Of a DNA stretch of 64,000 nucleotides, positions 36,001-46,216 are shown piece after piece (the stretch's first letter is position 1; every line of letters starts with the position of its first letter). The DNA is from Saccoglossus kowalevskii (taxonomy: Eukaryota > Hemichordata > Enteropneusta > Harrimaniidae). The stretch is from the NCBI RefSeq assembly GCF_000003605.2, contig NW_003140813.1, positions 700,971 through 764,970 of the forward strand, written 5' to 3'. Position numbers and translations under genes: made by a program. The notes under the pieces were generated by a model. The model searched no databases, was not told where the DNA came from, and saw only the letters and a list, made by a program, of their open reading frames with translations.

Positions 36001-36312
36001 TTCTAGAACCGGTAAAACGGTCGAGGGTAGAGCATCAGTAAAGACATCTTTATACTGTCTCCGTACTTCGTAGTAATGTACCAGTACCTTAAATGCTCTG
36101 TCTGCATCAAATTTCTTTGCTCTCAAGAAACGAATAAGGAAATCTTCGTCTGTGCGAAATTTAATGTCCGGTCGGGTGTCTATTAATTGCTGTAATTTGA
36201 CCAGCTGTTCTTTGCGCGTTGTCTCATCTTCGTTCAATTCACGTTTGGCTTTCTGCTGTGACGTCACACTAAGTGGACATCTAAACTTGACCCTTTCTGC
36301 TGCTGTCGTCAT
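33073..36312 (-). CDS. CRAL-TRIO (alpha-tocopherol transfer protein-like) lipid carrier, gene 2
   Basis: Exons in transcript order: 36312-35934, 34607-34414, 34080-33970 and 33327-33073, GT-AG and in phase, 312 aa. Exons 1, 3 and 4 are exactly as long as those of gene 1 (379, 111 and 255 nt). Exon 2 is one codon longer (PSASRKM against PSHRVM). Key blocks are RPDIKFRTDEDFLIRFLRAK, GRRVLIFKM, TQINGIVVIGDAGGLNMGH, LRFKAMHFVNEP, LSEKLKKR and LLPVEFGG. An upstream in-frame ATG at 36378 would add 22 residues. I chose 36312 because MTTAAERV aligns with the gene 1 start MTTASERV. The role is as for gene 1, with the ligand unknown. Intron 1 contains a G-rich element, and intron 3 a TTAA MITE. Confidence 0.92.
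33378..33534. mobile_element. TTAA-flanked MITE, family T1 copy 3, intron 3 of CRAL-TRIO gene 2
   Basis: TTAA plus AGCGGGAGAGTCGTCCCCTG on the left and CAGGTGACGACTCCCCC on the right. The interior GTCCCAAGCGACGATAACAC and GTATGGCCATCTGACGC is shared with the 25733 copy. The two sit in different introns of the two paralogues, so they are independent insertions made after the gene duplication. Confidence 0.85.
34815..35605. mobile_element. G-rich element with inverted ends in intron 1 of CRAL-TRIO gene 2
   Basis: Left end CACTGAAACAGGTGCAGCCA, right end TTGGCTGCACCTGCTGAAAC. The inverted match extends inward to GAAAAGCTGTTC and GAACAGCTTTTTTC. The interior is strongly purine-biased on the plus strand and holds the tandem array at 35225-35515. 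No coding sequence. Confidence 0.6.
35225..35515 (+). repeat. Tandem array of ~80-90 bp purine-rich units
   Basis: About 3.5 units carry GATGAATTTGGTCAGCAGG, AAGGCAAGTTGGCGGTAGGG and a run of A then T before GAGGGCAGGGGAAA. Units differ mostly in the length of the T run. The overlapping minus-strand open frames are by-products of the repeat. Confidence 0.85.
35744..35774. mobile_element. Mini-palindrome of two transposon ends, copy 2
   Basis: CCATCCCTCTATC faces GATAGAGGGATGTG across a short AC/TA centre, 31 bp in all. ACCAAAC lies at both 35737-35743 and 35775-35781. It lies upstream of CRAL-TRIO gene 2 exon 2, in intron 1. Confidence 0.7.
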
Positions 36313-37126
36313 AGTAGTAGGCCTTTTGAATATGAGCGAGTTGTAGTGCTGTGTTCTTTCCGCATGCGTGCCTACCACTATATGCTTATTCGTTACGTGA
36401 TTGGTCTAGATCAAAGTCCGCAACCCCAGAGGTCGTCGTGCAAACAGGTGACGTTTCCACTTGTCTCCTGATTCATCGCCGTACTTTGTGGTATCTAACC
36501 TCAAGTATAATTACAATTTATTCAAACTAACGACATTTTTAGATAATTGAATTTTTATTAATATGTTCTCCCATGAAACTATACACATTTGGTTCACACG
36601 ACGTTGCAGTATTATTTAGGATCAACAACTACATTATAAACACATAGTACAGGAATTTTATAAATAGATTGTTTACTAATTGTATTTAGTCGTGGCAACT
36701 TCACAATGCCTTAAACCGTGAGACACATCCCTGGCAATCACGTGATCGTGTCAACGGCTGCAGCGATTGGCTGATCGCATGTTTACTTTGCGATGCCTTA
36801 GCGTTTTGTTGTCCTATTGGTTTTCACTGACTGTAAATTGCAATCACGCCAAGAACACAAAACATGTGAATAAATTTAAACCACATTTAAAAAAAAATCA
36901 TTTGAGACGATGAGGCAAAGCAAAAACACAAAGTCACGTTACAAAACCCAAATATTGAAACAATGTTCAATAACTGTCCGGTCAATGATTTACAGCTGTA
37001 ATAGAAGGGGAAAAGTTTGGCAGCTGGGCGTGACCTCAGCTGACGGTTTGGATAAATAAAGCTGGACTATCTGCAATGAACTAATGTGTATTCATTTGGG
37101 TCGAATCTGGTATCTCTACGTGTAAG

Positions 37127-37152
37127 TACAGTCCCTTCATAGAGGGACTGTG
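37127..37152. mobile_element. Mini-palindrome of two transposon ends, copy 3
   Basis: TACAGTCCCT directly faces AGAGGGACTGTG, 26 bp. GTGTAAG (37120-37126) and GTGTAAA (37153-37159) flank it, a 7-bp duplication with one mismatch. Confidence 0.65.
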
Positions 37153-37848
37153 GTGTAAATATTACCAGCTAAAAAATGGTCTGATAAAGTCGTGTTCTAC
37201 ATTAAAAAGGAAATTAAATAGTACCTCTAAGTTGTTAACAAAACAACCAACCAACCAACCCATATATCAAACACCAATATTATACTATTAAAAACAATAT
37301 GCAAAATTAATATAATATAAAAAGGAGAATATAATAACATTTTGCTGTCCCAACTTGAATATATGGAAAGTGCCAACCAAAAAGACTACTGATCTGTGCT
37401 GAGAAGCCTATGTAATCAAAAGATACAACAATATAGGGAAAATATTGGACTGAACATTTTTCAATTCTTTATAATAAAACAAACAATAACAATCACGAGT
37501 TACAAAATAATCTTGTAGAAAAAGAAATGCAACAAGTTCCGAAGAAATTCTTAGCGTTGTTAGCAAACTAAAAAACAATAAATCTGTAATGTAGCTCAAA
37601 GGGGAATTTCGGGGATAACTCGCTTCTGCAGTGTAGGGATACCATACGACCTTATAACGGAACACTGAAGTCATTCACACACCCATGTAGTCAGACACAG
37701 TGCCATGCTATAACCATTTCGTTCTATATTTATATATGTGCTTTCCCTTAGGAAAAAATACCGATGCCATGTTTGCAACCAAATTTTCCTATTTTGCATT
37801 TCAATCTTTGTAAGGTGGAGTCTCTTGAAAATGGTGGAGGGTGTTTAA

Positions 37849-37989
37849 TTATTTTAATATTTCCTTTATTTAATCGAATACTTTTACAATTATTTCAGTT
37901 ATTTTAATATTTCCTTTATTTCATCGAATACTTTTACAATTATTTCAGTTATTTTAATATTTTCTTTATTCAATCTAATACTCTCACAG
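37849..37989 (+). repeat. 50-bp tandem repeat, ~2.8 units
   Basis: Units start at 37849, 37899 and 37949. Each holds TTTCCTTTATTTAATCGAAT and ends CTTTTACAATTATTTCAG, which resembles a splice acceptor. The third unit is diverged and truncated. Confidence 0.85.
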
Positions 37990-38966
37990 TTGGTATTTAT
38001 TCAACTACTTTGGAGGACGAAGCGACCGCGACGACAACATCTCCTGCAGACGACGCGATCTTGACAACACTACGACGCCGAACTCAACCGCTACTGACGC
38101 CGACTATGTGACGTTTTTAATTTTTTCAGTTCATATTACCTTTTTACTTTTATATTACGTCTTAATTCGCTGCGTTAGAGTTTGTATGTGCCTTAATTTC
38201 AGTGCCGTATATAAAAACAGCCATTATTACCTCGTCAAAAAGCTTAAACAACATTTTGGAGTTATCATTTTATTACACAATAATGCGAAATCTGAAAATG
38301 AGGAAATAAGCAGGTGGTAAATGATCAAAACTAACAAGAGTATTATGTGATGTTTCTATTTCCCAATTTTTAGTTTATTGCAATGAATACTTGGAAAAAG
38401 AATGGAGGAAGGTACTGCAGTCGACCTATTTTTCAGTAGTGTATGATGAATATTCAAGATTGAAGAATATCAATTTGCTGTCTTCTTGTTTAGTAAATAT
38501 TAACTTGAACAACAAATGCAACTCTCTGCTCCATAGACCCGGATGTTACAGCTTACTTAGTATATGGCCCCTGGGGAGAACAGTGCCACCGACAATCACT
38601 GTGTGAAAACAAAGTTAGTTAGAAATTAATACGTTGAGGGCTTACCCGTGCAAAGATGAATGAATGGTGGAATCACTTTCTCGCAGACTGGTCCTGTTCG
38701 CATCACATCAATAACTGGGTCGTGAAAATCGTGGTTTATTGGTCAAACTTATATTTCAGGTGAGTAAAATACATGTATTTTACGCCCATATCGCGCTGTG
38801 ACACCGTAATTTCTTACACAAAAATCACAAGCGGATTTTACGTTTCTATGTCATGACAATATTCATAATAATTAGTATCGGTATCTTAGTATAAATGGTT
38901 TACTATCGTTTCAGTCATTATTTGAACGATAACGTTTATGTAAATCCTACACTAGAGTTATTTACC

Positions 38967-39220
38967 GCGTTTACACGGCAGCATTTTATTGGATCCTTAC
39001 GGCTCTAGGGCCTCCAGCCATCAAAATGACCGCGTATACGCGTTCGGCTCGAGCCGACTAAAGCCACGTTCGGCTCGAGCCGACTAAAGCCACGTTCGGC
39101 TCGAGCCGACTAAAGCCACGTTCAGCTCGAGCCGACTAAAGCCAAGTTCGGCTCCAATGAACCCTCGGGGTTGAACTCTGATAGGATTGGGCCTTGACAT
39201 GGCTCCGACTGTGTAAACGC
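38967..39220. mobile_element. Small element with GCGTTTACAC inverted ends and palindromic tandem core
   Basis: GCGTTTACAC at 38967-38976 is matched by GTGTAAACGC at 39211-39220. Between them four 26-bp units (39041-39144) each contain the palindrome TCGGCTCGAGCCGA. It abuts the left target duplication of the long-inverted-repeat element. Calling the whole a transposon is inference from the ends. Confidence 0.5.
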
Positions 39221-39260
39221 ATCGGGGCCCAACGATCGGGCCGAAATCACGCCCTCAAAC

Positions 39261-40588
39261 AATCTGATTAAAATCTGATATAGTGTACGGGCTTTAATTA
39301 TTTTGGCTATAAACTTATTTTAATTTTGTGTTTTATTACTTTTGTTATTAATGCCTTTTTATTTTATTATTTTACTTTGATTTTGATTTTGTGATTTTTT
39401 TAAAATTCCGCCCTACATACATCTGATCCGACGCCTACGTAAGTCCTGTTCAAATCTCGCGTAAGTAACAGCCAATCACAGGCCCCTTTTTATACAGGCT
39501 GTTGGTTGCTTACTTTTCAGTGTAGCGATACTCTACGGGCAATCTTTCTGTACATTATATTTTGCCCACTTGAATAAACCATTAATAGAAAATTGCTAGT
39601 ATATTTTTATTTACAAAAGAAATTCCACAGCATTTTACAATTTTTTTCATTACATTGAATATTTTGTTCACTTCCAACAAATGTGTACACTTCCTGATAC
39701 ATCTTCGCCAGCCAAGGTTCGTTTATTCAGTCATCGCTTCAATTTTACATCAAACACTGAGCATAATTATCTAGAACGGAAGCAAAAAAATAAGTAAATC
39801 GCAATGATTAGAACACTGTAAACAGCTATAGTAAACAATGCAAATTTTAAATTGTATAACGGTCACCGGCCCACGGCATCGACGCAGAAAATTGGAGCAA
39901 AAACATATTTCCTGATCAATTGCGATGTGTTCCAAATAAAAAATATTTTATTCCAGTCCAAATCAGCTCAATTACTTTAATAAAGAGTTATTGTATAATG
40001 TACAAAATGTTGATACATTTTGATGAATATTTACAGCTACGGCTTCAATACCGTAGACGGTTTTGAACCGATCGTCAACAAAACATCACTCCGTCTCCAG
40101 GGCAAGCGACTGGAAAAAGACACCGGTGTTCGGTCGAACTGGTGGAAACAAAATCGTCACTCCCAGAATAACTACGCAAAATAACGATCTAAACTCGAAC
40201 CACAATATAAACATAAAAAAATGACTTTCGTTGCATTTGACAATGATAAACTTACCGAAAAGCCGTGTTCTTCTCGGTCGCTAACGTTGGTATAATCCGC
40301 CATTTTATTTGAGTGTGTTTGCCACCTGACTCTGCCCGGTGACGTCATCATGTGCGCTATAGAAGAAGGTCTGTGATTCGTTGACTAAAATCGTCGACAG
40401 TGGGTCTCGTTGAAATCTCGTTACATAGGCATCGGATGTATGTAGGGCGGAATTACAAAAAATCAAAATCAAAGTAAAATAATAAAATAAAAAGGCATTA
40501 ATAACAAAAGTAATAAAAAATAAAATTAAAATAAGTTTATAGCCAAAATAATTAAAGCCCGTACACTACATCAGATTTTAATCAGATT
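39261..40588. mobile_element. 1.3-kb element with ~180-bp inverted repeats and 10-bp target duplication
   Basis: The left arm begins AATCTGATTAAAATCTGATA and runs through TTTGGCTATAAACTTATTTT to CCGCCCTACATACATC at about 39426. The right arm (about 40425-40588) is its reverse complement with only a few differences over some 165-180 bp. GCCCTCAAAC occurs at 39251-39260 and 40590-40599 (one extra G lies before the right copy). Long inverted repeats plus a 9-10 bp duplication are typical of Mutator-like elements. No transposase frame remains. The near-identical arms suggest a fairly recent insertion. The interior carries a promoter-like segment at 40256-40350. Confidence 0.82.
40256..40350 (-). 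promoter_or_regulatory. Promoter-like segment and short first exon inside the long-inverted-repeat element
   Basis: On the minus strand a perfect CRE-type octamer TGACGTCA (40340-40347) is followed by ATGGCGGAT at 40303 and 16 codons, MADYTNVSDREEHGFS. A consensus donor then begins at 40255 (TCG then GTAAGT). I see no continuing exon within the element. It may be the remnant of the element's own gene or a captured host first exon. The peptide matches nothing I recognise. Confidence 0.4.
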
Positions 40589-40649
40589 GGCCCTCAAACA
40601 AATGGCGGAGACAGCATCGTTTGTAATTTTGCATAATTTCTGGTTCGAC

Positions 40650-40960
40650 GAAGAGTTATGCATATTAATTAATGAATTAATTATGCAAATAAGGTAATTA
40701 ACATGTATTGATATTAACCTAAAAACTATCAGGTCTGTGCAATGTCCTATGATATCTATGTACCAAGTTACCAAGAAAATTGGCTAATCATTCAAATTAC
40801 CCAAAACTAATCAAATCTGCATCAAGTTTCAAGTTTCTTGAAAATCCAAAGAGCGGCTCTTCAGGTATCAGTGGAACAGTCATGGAACAGCTAATAATTA
40901 GCTAATTACCATGCAAATTAGGTAATATAGTTGACTTAAATTTTAATATAGTTGCGATAT
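40650..40960 (-). repeat. Inverted fragment of the 144-bp unit repeat found at 62500-63110
   Basis: CCTAAAAACTATCAGGTCTG followed by TGCAATGTCCTATGATATCT is the reverse complement of the core of the array at 62500-63110. The surrounding TTAATTATGCAAATAAGGTA pattern also matches. One to two units are present. Confidence 0.75.
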
Positions 40961-41359
40961 GAACTTGATTAAAACACGTTCCTACATAGGAACTTTGACT
41001 TTGAGTTGACTTTACGGTAAATAATATAATTTTGGCTTGTGTCATCATTTATGGCGGTTTATTATGAGTTAAATAAGGGGTACTGATAATTATTAAATGT
41101 TTTGTGTGTGTTGGGAAGGTGCACACATATTAGTTTCTAGACACTGCATGTTTTTTATATATAAAAGTTGTAGAAGCTAATTTTCTAGTGGGTACAAGTC
41201 ACATATATCTATATAGAAGTCAAGTTTCTTGAGTACGTGTCACATATATTTATATAAATGCTAAGTTTCCTATGCACCTGTCGTGTATTTCTGTCTAGAA
41301 GTTTAGTTTCTCAAGTACTTTCTGTGTACAGTACACAGCTAGCCATGTATAGATCTTAT

Positions 41360-41846
41360 TATTCCTCGTTCGAATGAAGTCCGAAAATGGAGACTTGTAA
41401 TTCGTTCTCTCCGTCCGTCCAGTTTAGCGGTTTCATTCAAAATGGCCGACTGGCAGACATTTTGTTTTTGGAAAATGTATTTTGGACATGCTTTGTTAGT
41501 TTTCATTCAAATTTGGTACATACTTTATACATGTTAGGATACATGTCCATGACAATTTGTTTCAAAATCAGATCAAGGATGGCCAATTGACAGCCATCTG
41601 ACTTTTTGGCCTTACTACTATATTTCCAAGATTCATGTACCATTTTCATTTGTATTTGTCTTAAACCGGAGGGGTCATCACACAATACGTGGTCGAATTT
41701 GATTTAAATAAACAATCTGTTGTATACGCCACTTGGGACTCAAGTTTCAAGGACACACTCGCGACAATCCCTCCACTTTAATATGACATGCACAGAGAGA
41801 ACTTTCAAAAATTTAACTGGGGCTGTGTCATTTTTAATGACTTGTT
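41360..41846 (+). mobile_element. Hairpin-headed repetitive element, copy 2
   Basis: The head CCTCGTTCGAATGAAGTCCG is a diverged form of the hairpin at 17454. The tail GGGGCTGTGTCATTTTTAATGACTTGTT matches the tail of that copy (with T substitutions). The body shares AAAATGGCCGACTGGCAG and TTTGGTACATAC motifs. It is shorter than copy 1. Confidence 0.65.
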
Positions 41847-41849
41847 TTC

Positions 41850-42950
41850 TTTGGTTCTCAAGCACCTGCCAACTATTGTACTCTGCTAGCTGTGTATAGA
41901 CCTAATTTCTTGAGTATACTCTGTGTATAAGCAAGTAAGCTACATTTAGCTGAGTTTTCTTGCATACTGTTGCCAAATACAAAATGTCTTTCGGTATCTA
42001 TTGCATATCTATGATGTATCTATAGTGTACAGGGATCTTCATAAGGGTGTTTGGTTATGATTCAAATCAACTTTGTTTAGAACATAATGCGTAACTGAAG
42101 ATGACATTATCAGTTTGCTAATGAAACAACAACAACAAATCTGCATTGCCTGTAACTTACAGATTGGTTAACAGTTAAATAATTAAACATGGTCTTATGG
42201 TACATGTGTCTGTGTGTGCAGTCTAAGCTGTATCTCAGACATACCTTGACCAATTCTATTCTGTTTTTGTGATTGGATCAAAAATGGCCGACTATTTATA
42301 TGTCTTGTACTTGCTTTGATCAATGTACCTCAAACTTTATACAAAGACTGCACATAGTGGCATACAACTGCATATACATTATTTTTTACAATGTAAACAA
42401 CGCAGGTTTTTGACATGCTCAGAATCAGATCTTGTGTATGTGTTCTTTGGTTTTCTTCCTCTAAATGTTATTTTTTCCATTATATTATTCTGTGTCAGTC
42501 ATGTCCTGGATTTGCAGTAGATGTTTCTTACAAAACATAGCCATAATGCATTTACTGGCAGTTAAAACACTGATAGTTATTTTGTATACTTTATATATTA
42601 CTCACTTTATAACAACAGAATTATATAATGTTTGACATTAAATACATAACAAGGACTGTTCATTGAAAATGCCTGTTTTATTTTTTCCTTTGATTTCAGA
42701 CAAAAATAAATGTCTATTATCGTAAAATTGGAAAAAGATTCCCATACTATTAAATTACTTTTCATTAACTTACAGAAAATCATCACAACTGTAGAATGAT
42801 AGTAAAAAAAAAACAAGATAGCAATGTGAGACTTTAAATATCATTGGTTGTTGATGAAGAATACACTATTTGATGTATGAAGATAAAAACTATACAGCAA
42901 GAGATGAATTGACAGACCATATGAAAACAGTCATTGACATTAAGACACAG
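41850..42950. other. Intergenic sequence upstream of zinc-finger gene 1
   Basis: Contains a further weak fragment of the hairpin-headed family near 42210-42400 (AAAATGGCCGACTATTTATA). Otherwise there are no recognisable features. A 5' exon of the zinc-finger gene may lie here but cannot be fixed. Confidence 0.4.
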
Positions 42951-43045
42951 TTGTTCTATTTATAATATATACATATATATGGTAAATTCAGGGAGAAATG
43001 TGTGTTTTTTCGACTTGAAAGTTTTTTCTGTTTTATTATTTGAAG

Positions 43046-45211
43046 ATGTACTCTGCACAAGAACATTCTGAACAATCCACAATGAAGGATGATGATCAAG
43101 TTGCAGCAGAAACAAGTGTCTCACCAAATGATAAACATCAAATGCAATCCAAGAATAATTCCAACACTTGCAGCTATTGTGGGAAGAATATGGTCTGTAA
43201 AAGTGCATTGGTCATTCACATTCGAAAACATACTGGTGAAAAACCATATCAATGTGAGCAGTGTGCAAAACAATTCACCCAGGCACAGTCTTTGAAAGAT
43301 CACGTAAGGACACACACTGGTGAAAAATGCCAATGTAACTTGTGTGAGAAAACATTTTCTTGGATTGGTCACTTCAATGAACTTAAGAAATTTCATAAGA
43401 CAGGAGGTCATGAATGCAATATTTGTCACAAAAAATTCACTAGTCGAGGAAATGCAGCTGTGCATACGAGTACACACACTGGTAAAAAGCCTTTTCAATG
43501 TGAATATTGTATAAAATCTTTTAGTTGTAAAGGTAATAAGGACATCCACATGCAAATTCATGAAGGTCAAAAACCATACCTCTGCGAGATGTGTGGAAGA
43601 AGATTCACACAGAAGTCCAGTCTTAACCATCATATGAATACTCATAAACCACCCAATGAAAAAATAAAATTCAAATGTGAACAATGCGGGAAGGAACTTG
43701 GAAGCAAGTGTGCTTTAGCGTACCACACAAAATGTCATTCTGGTATAAAACCATATCATTGCAAACACTGCAAAATGAGTTTCATTCAAAATGCTCAACT
43801 GAAAATTCACATGAGAAAACATACAGGTGAGAAACCATATCAATGTACAATCTGCCAAATGAGATGGGCTGAACAACATAGTATGAACGTACATATTAAA
43901 ACTGTACATACAGGTGAACGACCATATGAATGTACTCGGTGTGGAAGACAATTTGTTCAGAAGAGGGGTTTAAAGCGCCATATTGCCACACATATTCCTG
44001 TTGGCACACAATATCAATGTAAGTTATGTGGGCTTAAATGCAGGAACAAAACTGACTTGGAATCACATGTTGGAAGACACAATGGTGAAAAACCATTTCA
44101 TTGTCCATCGTGTAATGAGCATTTCGTTTATAAAAATCAACGAGATCGTCATATACAGAAATCACATAGTCGTGAGTATCCCCATCATTGTAAATGTTGT
44201 GGAAAGAGATATCAAAATAAAACAAGTCTAAAATTACATGTAAAAAAACATCCAAGGGAATCCCCATACGAATGTCTTGTCTGTGGAAAGAAGTATATTT
44301 ATGAAAGTAATATGGAATTCCACATGAAGAAACATTCATCTGAAAACAAATTTACTTGCAAGAACTGTAATGCAAAGTTTGACAGAAAGTTTGATTTCGA
44401 AACTCACTTGAAAGAAAATCACAGATCACAAAAGCAGATTGACAAACTTAAATCAAAACCAGTATATTACCTTAGAAGTCAGATGACAAGGAAAATGTAC
44501 CCTGTAAAACTAATGAACACTAAACATTTGCAAATAGATGCAGAATCAAGTACAAGGTCATCTAGAAAGCTCAAAAGAGATCGATTGTCTGAATATATGG
44601 GACATAAAGGTGCAATGAACGCAGGCAGTAAAATTGATGTGATGCTTACAAATGCAAGTAAATGTCAGCGAAAAGCAACATCTACAAATCCTACAGGAAC
44701 TGCTAAAACTCAGTCAACCTACAACTTGAGAAAATCGACTATAATACTGAAAGAAGCAGCACCTCAAATATCAGCTGATAATTTTAAAAGGAAAACGATT
44801 GTCCAAACATGTGTAGAGACATTACATAATCAGGAGAAAACAAGTTTAGAGGAGAGCAGTAAATTAACTGCAACACTAAACTATGGCAAGCAAGCAGTAG
44901 AAGAATTGAAGACAGATGCGTCATCTGGTAAATACGAGTCAGAGGAGCATTACAATGAAGACACTAAGGCCATGTCATGTGATATTATTTTTGCAAAGAA
45001 AAATGGCAACTTTCACAATATTCTAGATAATGTTCCCATCAAACTATTTAATTCTATCCATGTAAGAGATAATTTGGGGAATGGTGATGATGTAACAAAA
45101 TCACTCTCAAATACTAATGATAGCTATCCCGTTTATATGTTAGAGAAAATTGAAGAAATATTTTCAACAAAATGGGGAGTTGAAATGTTTCAAGTGGTTT
45201 TCAAACCGTAA
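43046..45211 (+). CDS. Poly-C2H2 zinc-finger protein, gene 1 (~15 fingers)
   Basis: A single open exon of 721 codons from ATG 43046. A T-rich tract ending TTTGAAG just before it could be an acceptor, so the gene may have upstream exons. Fingers begin at about residue 40 (CSYCGKNMVCKSALVIHIRK) and run to about residue 470. Fourteen have intact C2H2 ligands. The third (CNLCEKTFSWIGHF, then NELKKFH) lacks the normal first histidine. Only some linkers are TGEKP. The last 250 residues have no fingers, are rich in K, S, T and N, and contain two Y-x-LR motifs (YYLRSQ, YNLRKS). Such proteins usually bind DNA in the nucleus as transcription regulators. The target is unknown. There is no KRAB, SCAN, BTB or ZAD domain in the visible exon. 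Confidence 0.9.
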   Translation: MYSAQEHSEQSTMKDDDQVAAETSVSPNDKHQMQSKNNSNTCSYCGKNMVCKSALVIHIRKHTGEKPYQCEQCAKQFTQAQSLKDHVRTHTGEKCQCNLCEKTFSWIGHFNELKKFHKTGGHECNICHKKFTSRGNAAVHTSTHTGKKPFQCEYCIKSFSCKGNKDIHMQIHEGQKPYLCEMCGRRFTQKSSLNHHMNTHKPPNEKIKFKCEQCGKELGSKCALAYHTKCHSGIKPYHCKHCKMSFIQNAQLKIHMRKHTGEKPYQCTICQMRWAEQHSMNVHIKTVHTGERPYECTRCGRQFVQKRGLKRHIATHIPVGTQYQCKLCGLKCRNKTDLESHVGRHNGEKPFHCPSCNEHFVYKNQRDRHIQKSHSREYPHHCKCCGKRYQNKTSLKLHVKKHPRESPYECLVCGKKYIYESNMEFHMKKHSSENKFTCKNCNAKFDRKFDFETHLKENHRSQKQIDKLKSKPVYYLRSQMTRKMYPVKLMNTKHLQIDAESSTRSSRKLKRDRLSEYMGHKGAMNAGSKIDVMLTNASKCQRKATSTNPTGTAKTQSTYNLRKSTIILKEAAPQISADNFKRKTIVQTCVETLHNQEKTSLEESSKLTATLNYGKQAVEELKTDASSGKYESEEHYNEDTKAMSCDIIFAKKNGNFHNILDNVPIKLFNSIHVRDNLGNGDDVTKSLSNTNDSYPVYMLEKIEEIFSTKWGVEMFQVVFKP

Positions 45212-45435
45212 CATTTGTTAACTCATGTTATTTTCATCATATTCTTTGTAAGAAACACAGAATCATATACTGGCGCATGTGAGTTTTTGCATTAAATTGT
45301 TTGCAAATGCATGCTTGTAATCAACAAATGTTTTGTGCAATTTGATCTTTCGTTCCACATCACATATTTACTAGAATTTTGAATTATATTCATTTTTTGT
45401 GTTGTGTTATGTATCACGCTGTGTTTGGATATTTG

Positions 45436-45441
45436 AATAAA
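45436..45441 (+). promoter_or_regulatory. Poly(A) signal of zinc-finger gene 1
   Basis: AATAAA lies about 225 bases beyond the stop, followed by TGTTTCTTCTT-type T-rich sequence. It is the first canonical hexamer downstream. Confidence 0.6.
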
Positions 45442-45928
45442 AAGTATTATAAAAAAAGTATGTTTCTTCTTCAACTGTATTTGCCATATTAGAAATGCAT
45501 CGCATATAATCCAGGGTTAATGAGACTGGACAAATAAGAAGAAAGGTAAATAATTTGCAGCCAATTAAACAAGGTTACTTGCAATGAATCTCCAAAATCC
45601 TGTATTCACTATGAATTTTCTGTCACTTGTACAGATGACACTATGCATGTTGAGACTATGTGAACCTGTCTTCTTTTAACACATTCTGGATGGTTATTCC
45701 TCAGTTTATCAGTGTCAAACTGAATGATTTCTTCTAGGTGCTTGATCAATTCAAAGCTGTTTGGCACTACATGTACCTTTATTTTGGCACTATTTTTGTT
45801 CCCAAAGTTCTGCAGGGCTGTGATGTAGATGACTGGCTGTTAGAATCAGTAACACACAAAGTTTTCGTCGGTCATCTGCTTTGGATTTCCCATGTTCGAT
45901 TGTCTCAGTACGAATAGACATTTCAAAA

Positions 45929-45931
<3 letters not shown>

Positions 45932-45989
<58 letters not shown>
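45932..45989. repeat. (TA)n microsatellite
   Basis: About 29 uninterrupted AT dinucleotides. Confidence 0.98.
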
Positions 45990-45991
<2 letters not shown>

Positions 45992-46216
45992 TGAGTAGCT
46001 CAGTTCATGCTGAGAAAATTTTATCATCAGTCCTCATCATGGTGGAAGTTTTCATGTGTTGCATGACACACACTTTCACCCTGTTGAGACAACCTTGGTG
46101 TTTGTGCATTCTTTTTTTTTCCTAATAATAGTTGCAGCACACAGAAAAATGTTCCTGTCAGTCAACACAACATGGACTATGTGACTGAGGCAAGAATGGA
46201 TCTTACTTTTATTGCG

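Larger units (their letters stand above)
36400..38960. other. Intergenic sequence upstream of CRAL-TRIO gene 2
   Basis: No gene is recognised. It includes the mini-palindrome at 37127 and the 50-bp repeat at 37849. The sequence just right of 36312 should hold the gene 2 promoter, but I see no clear TATA or initiator. Confidence 0.4.

Noticed and set aside
36313-36378. 22-residue N-terminal extension of CRAL-TRIO gene 2 from an upstream ATG
   Set aside because: The paralogue starts at the position equivalent to 36312, and the extension has no similarity to it.
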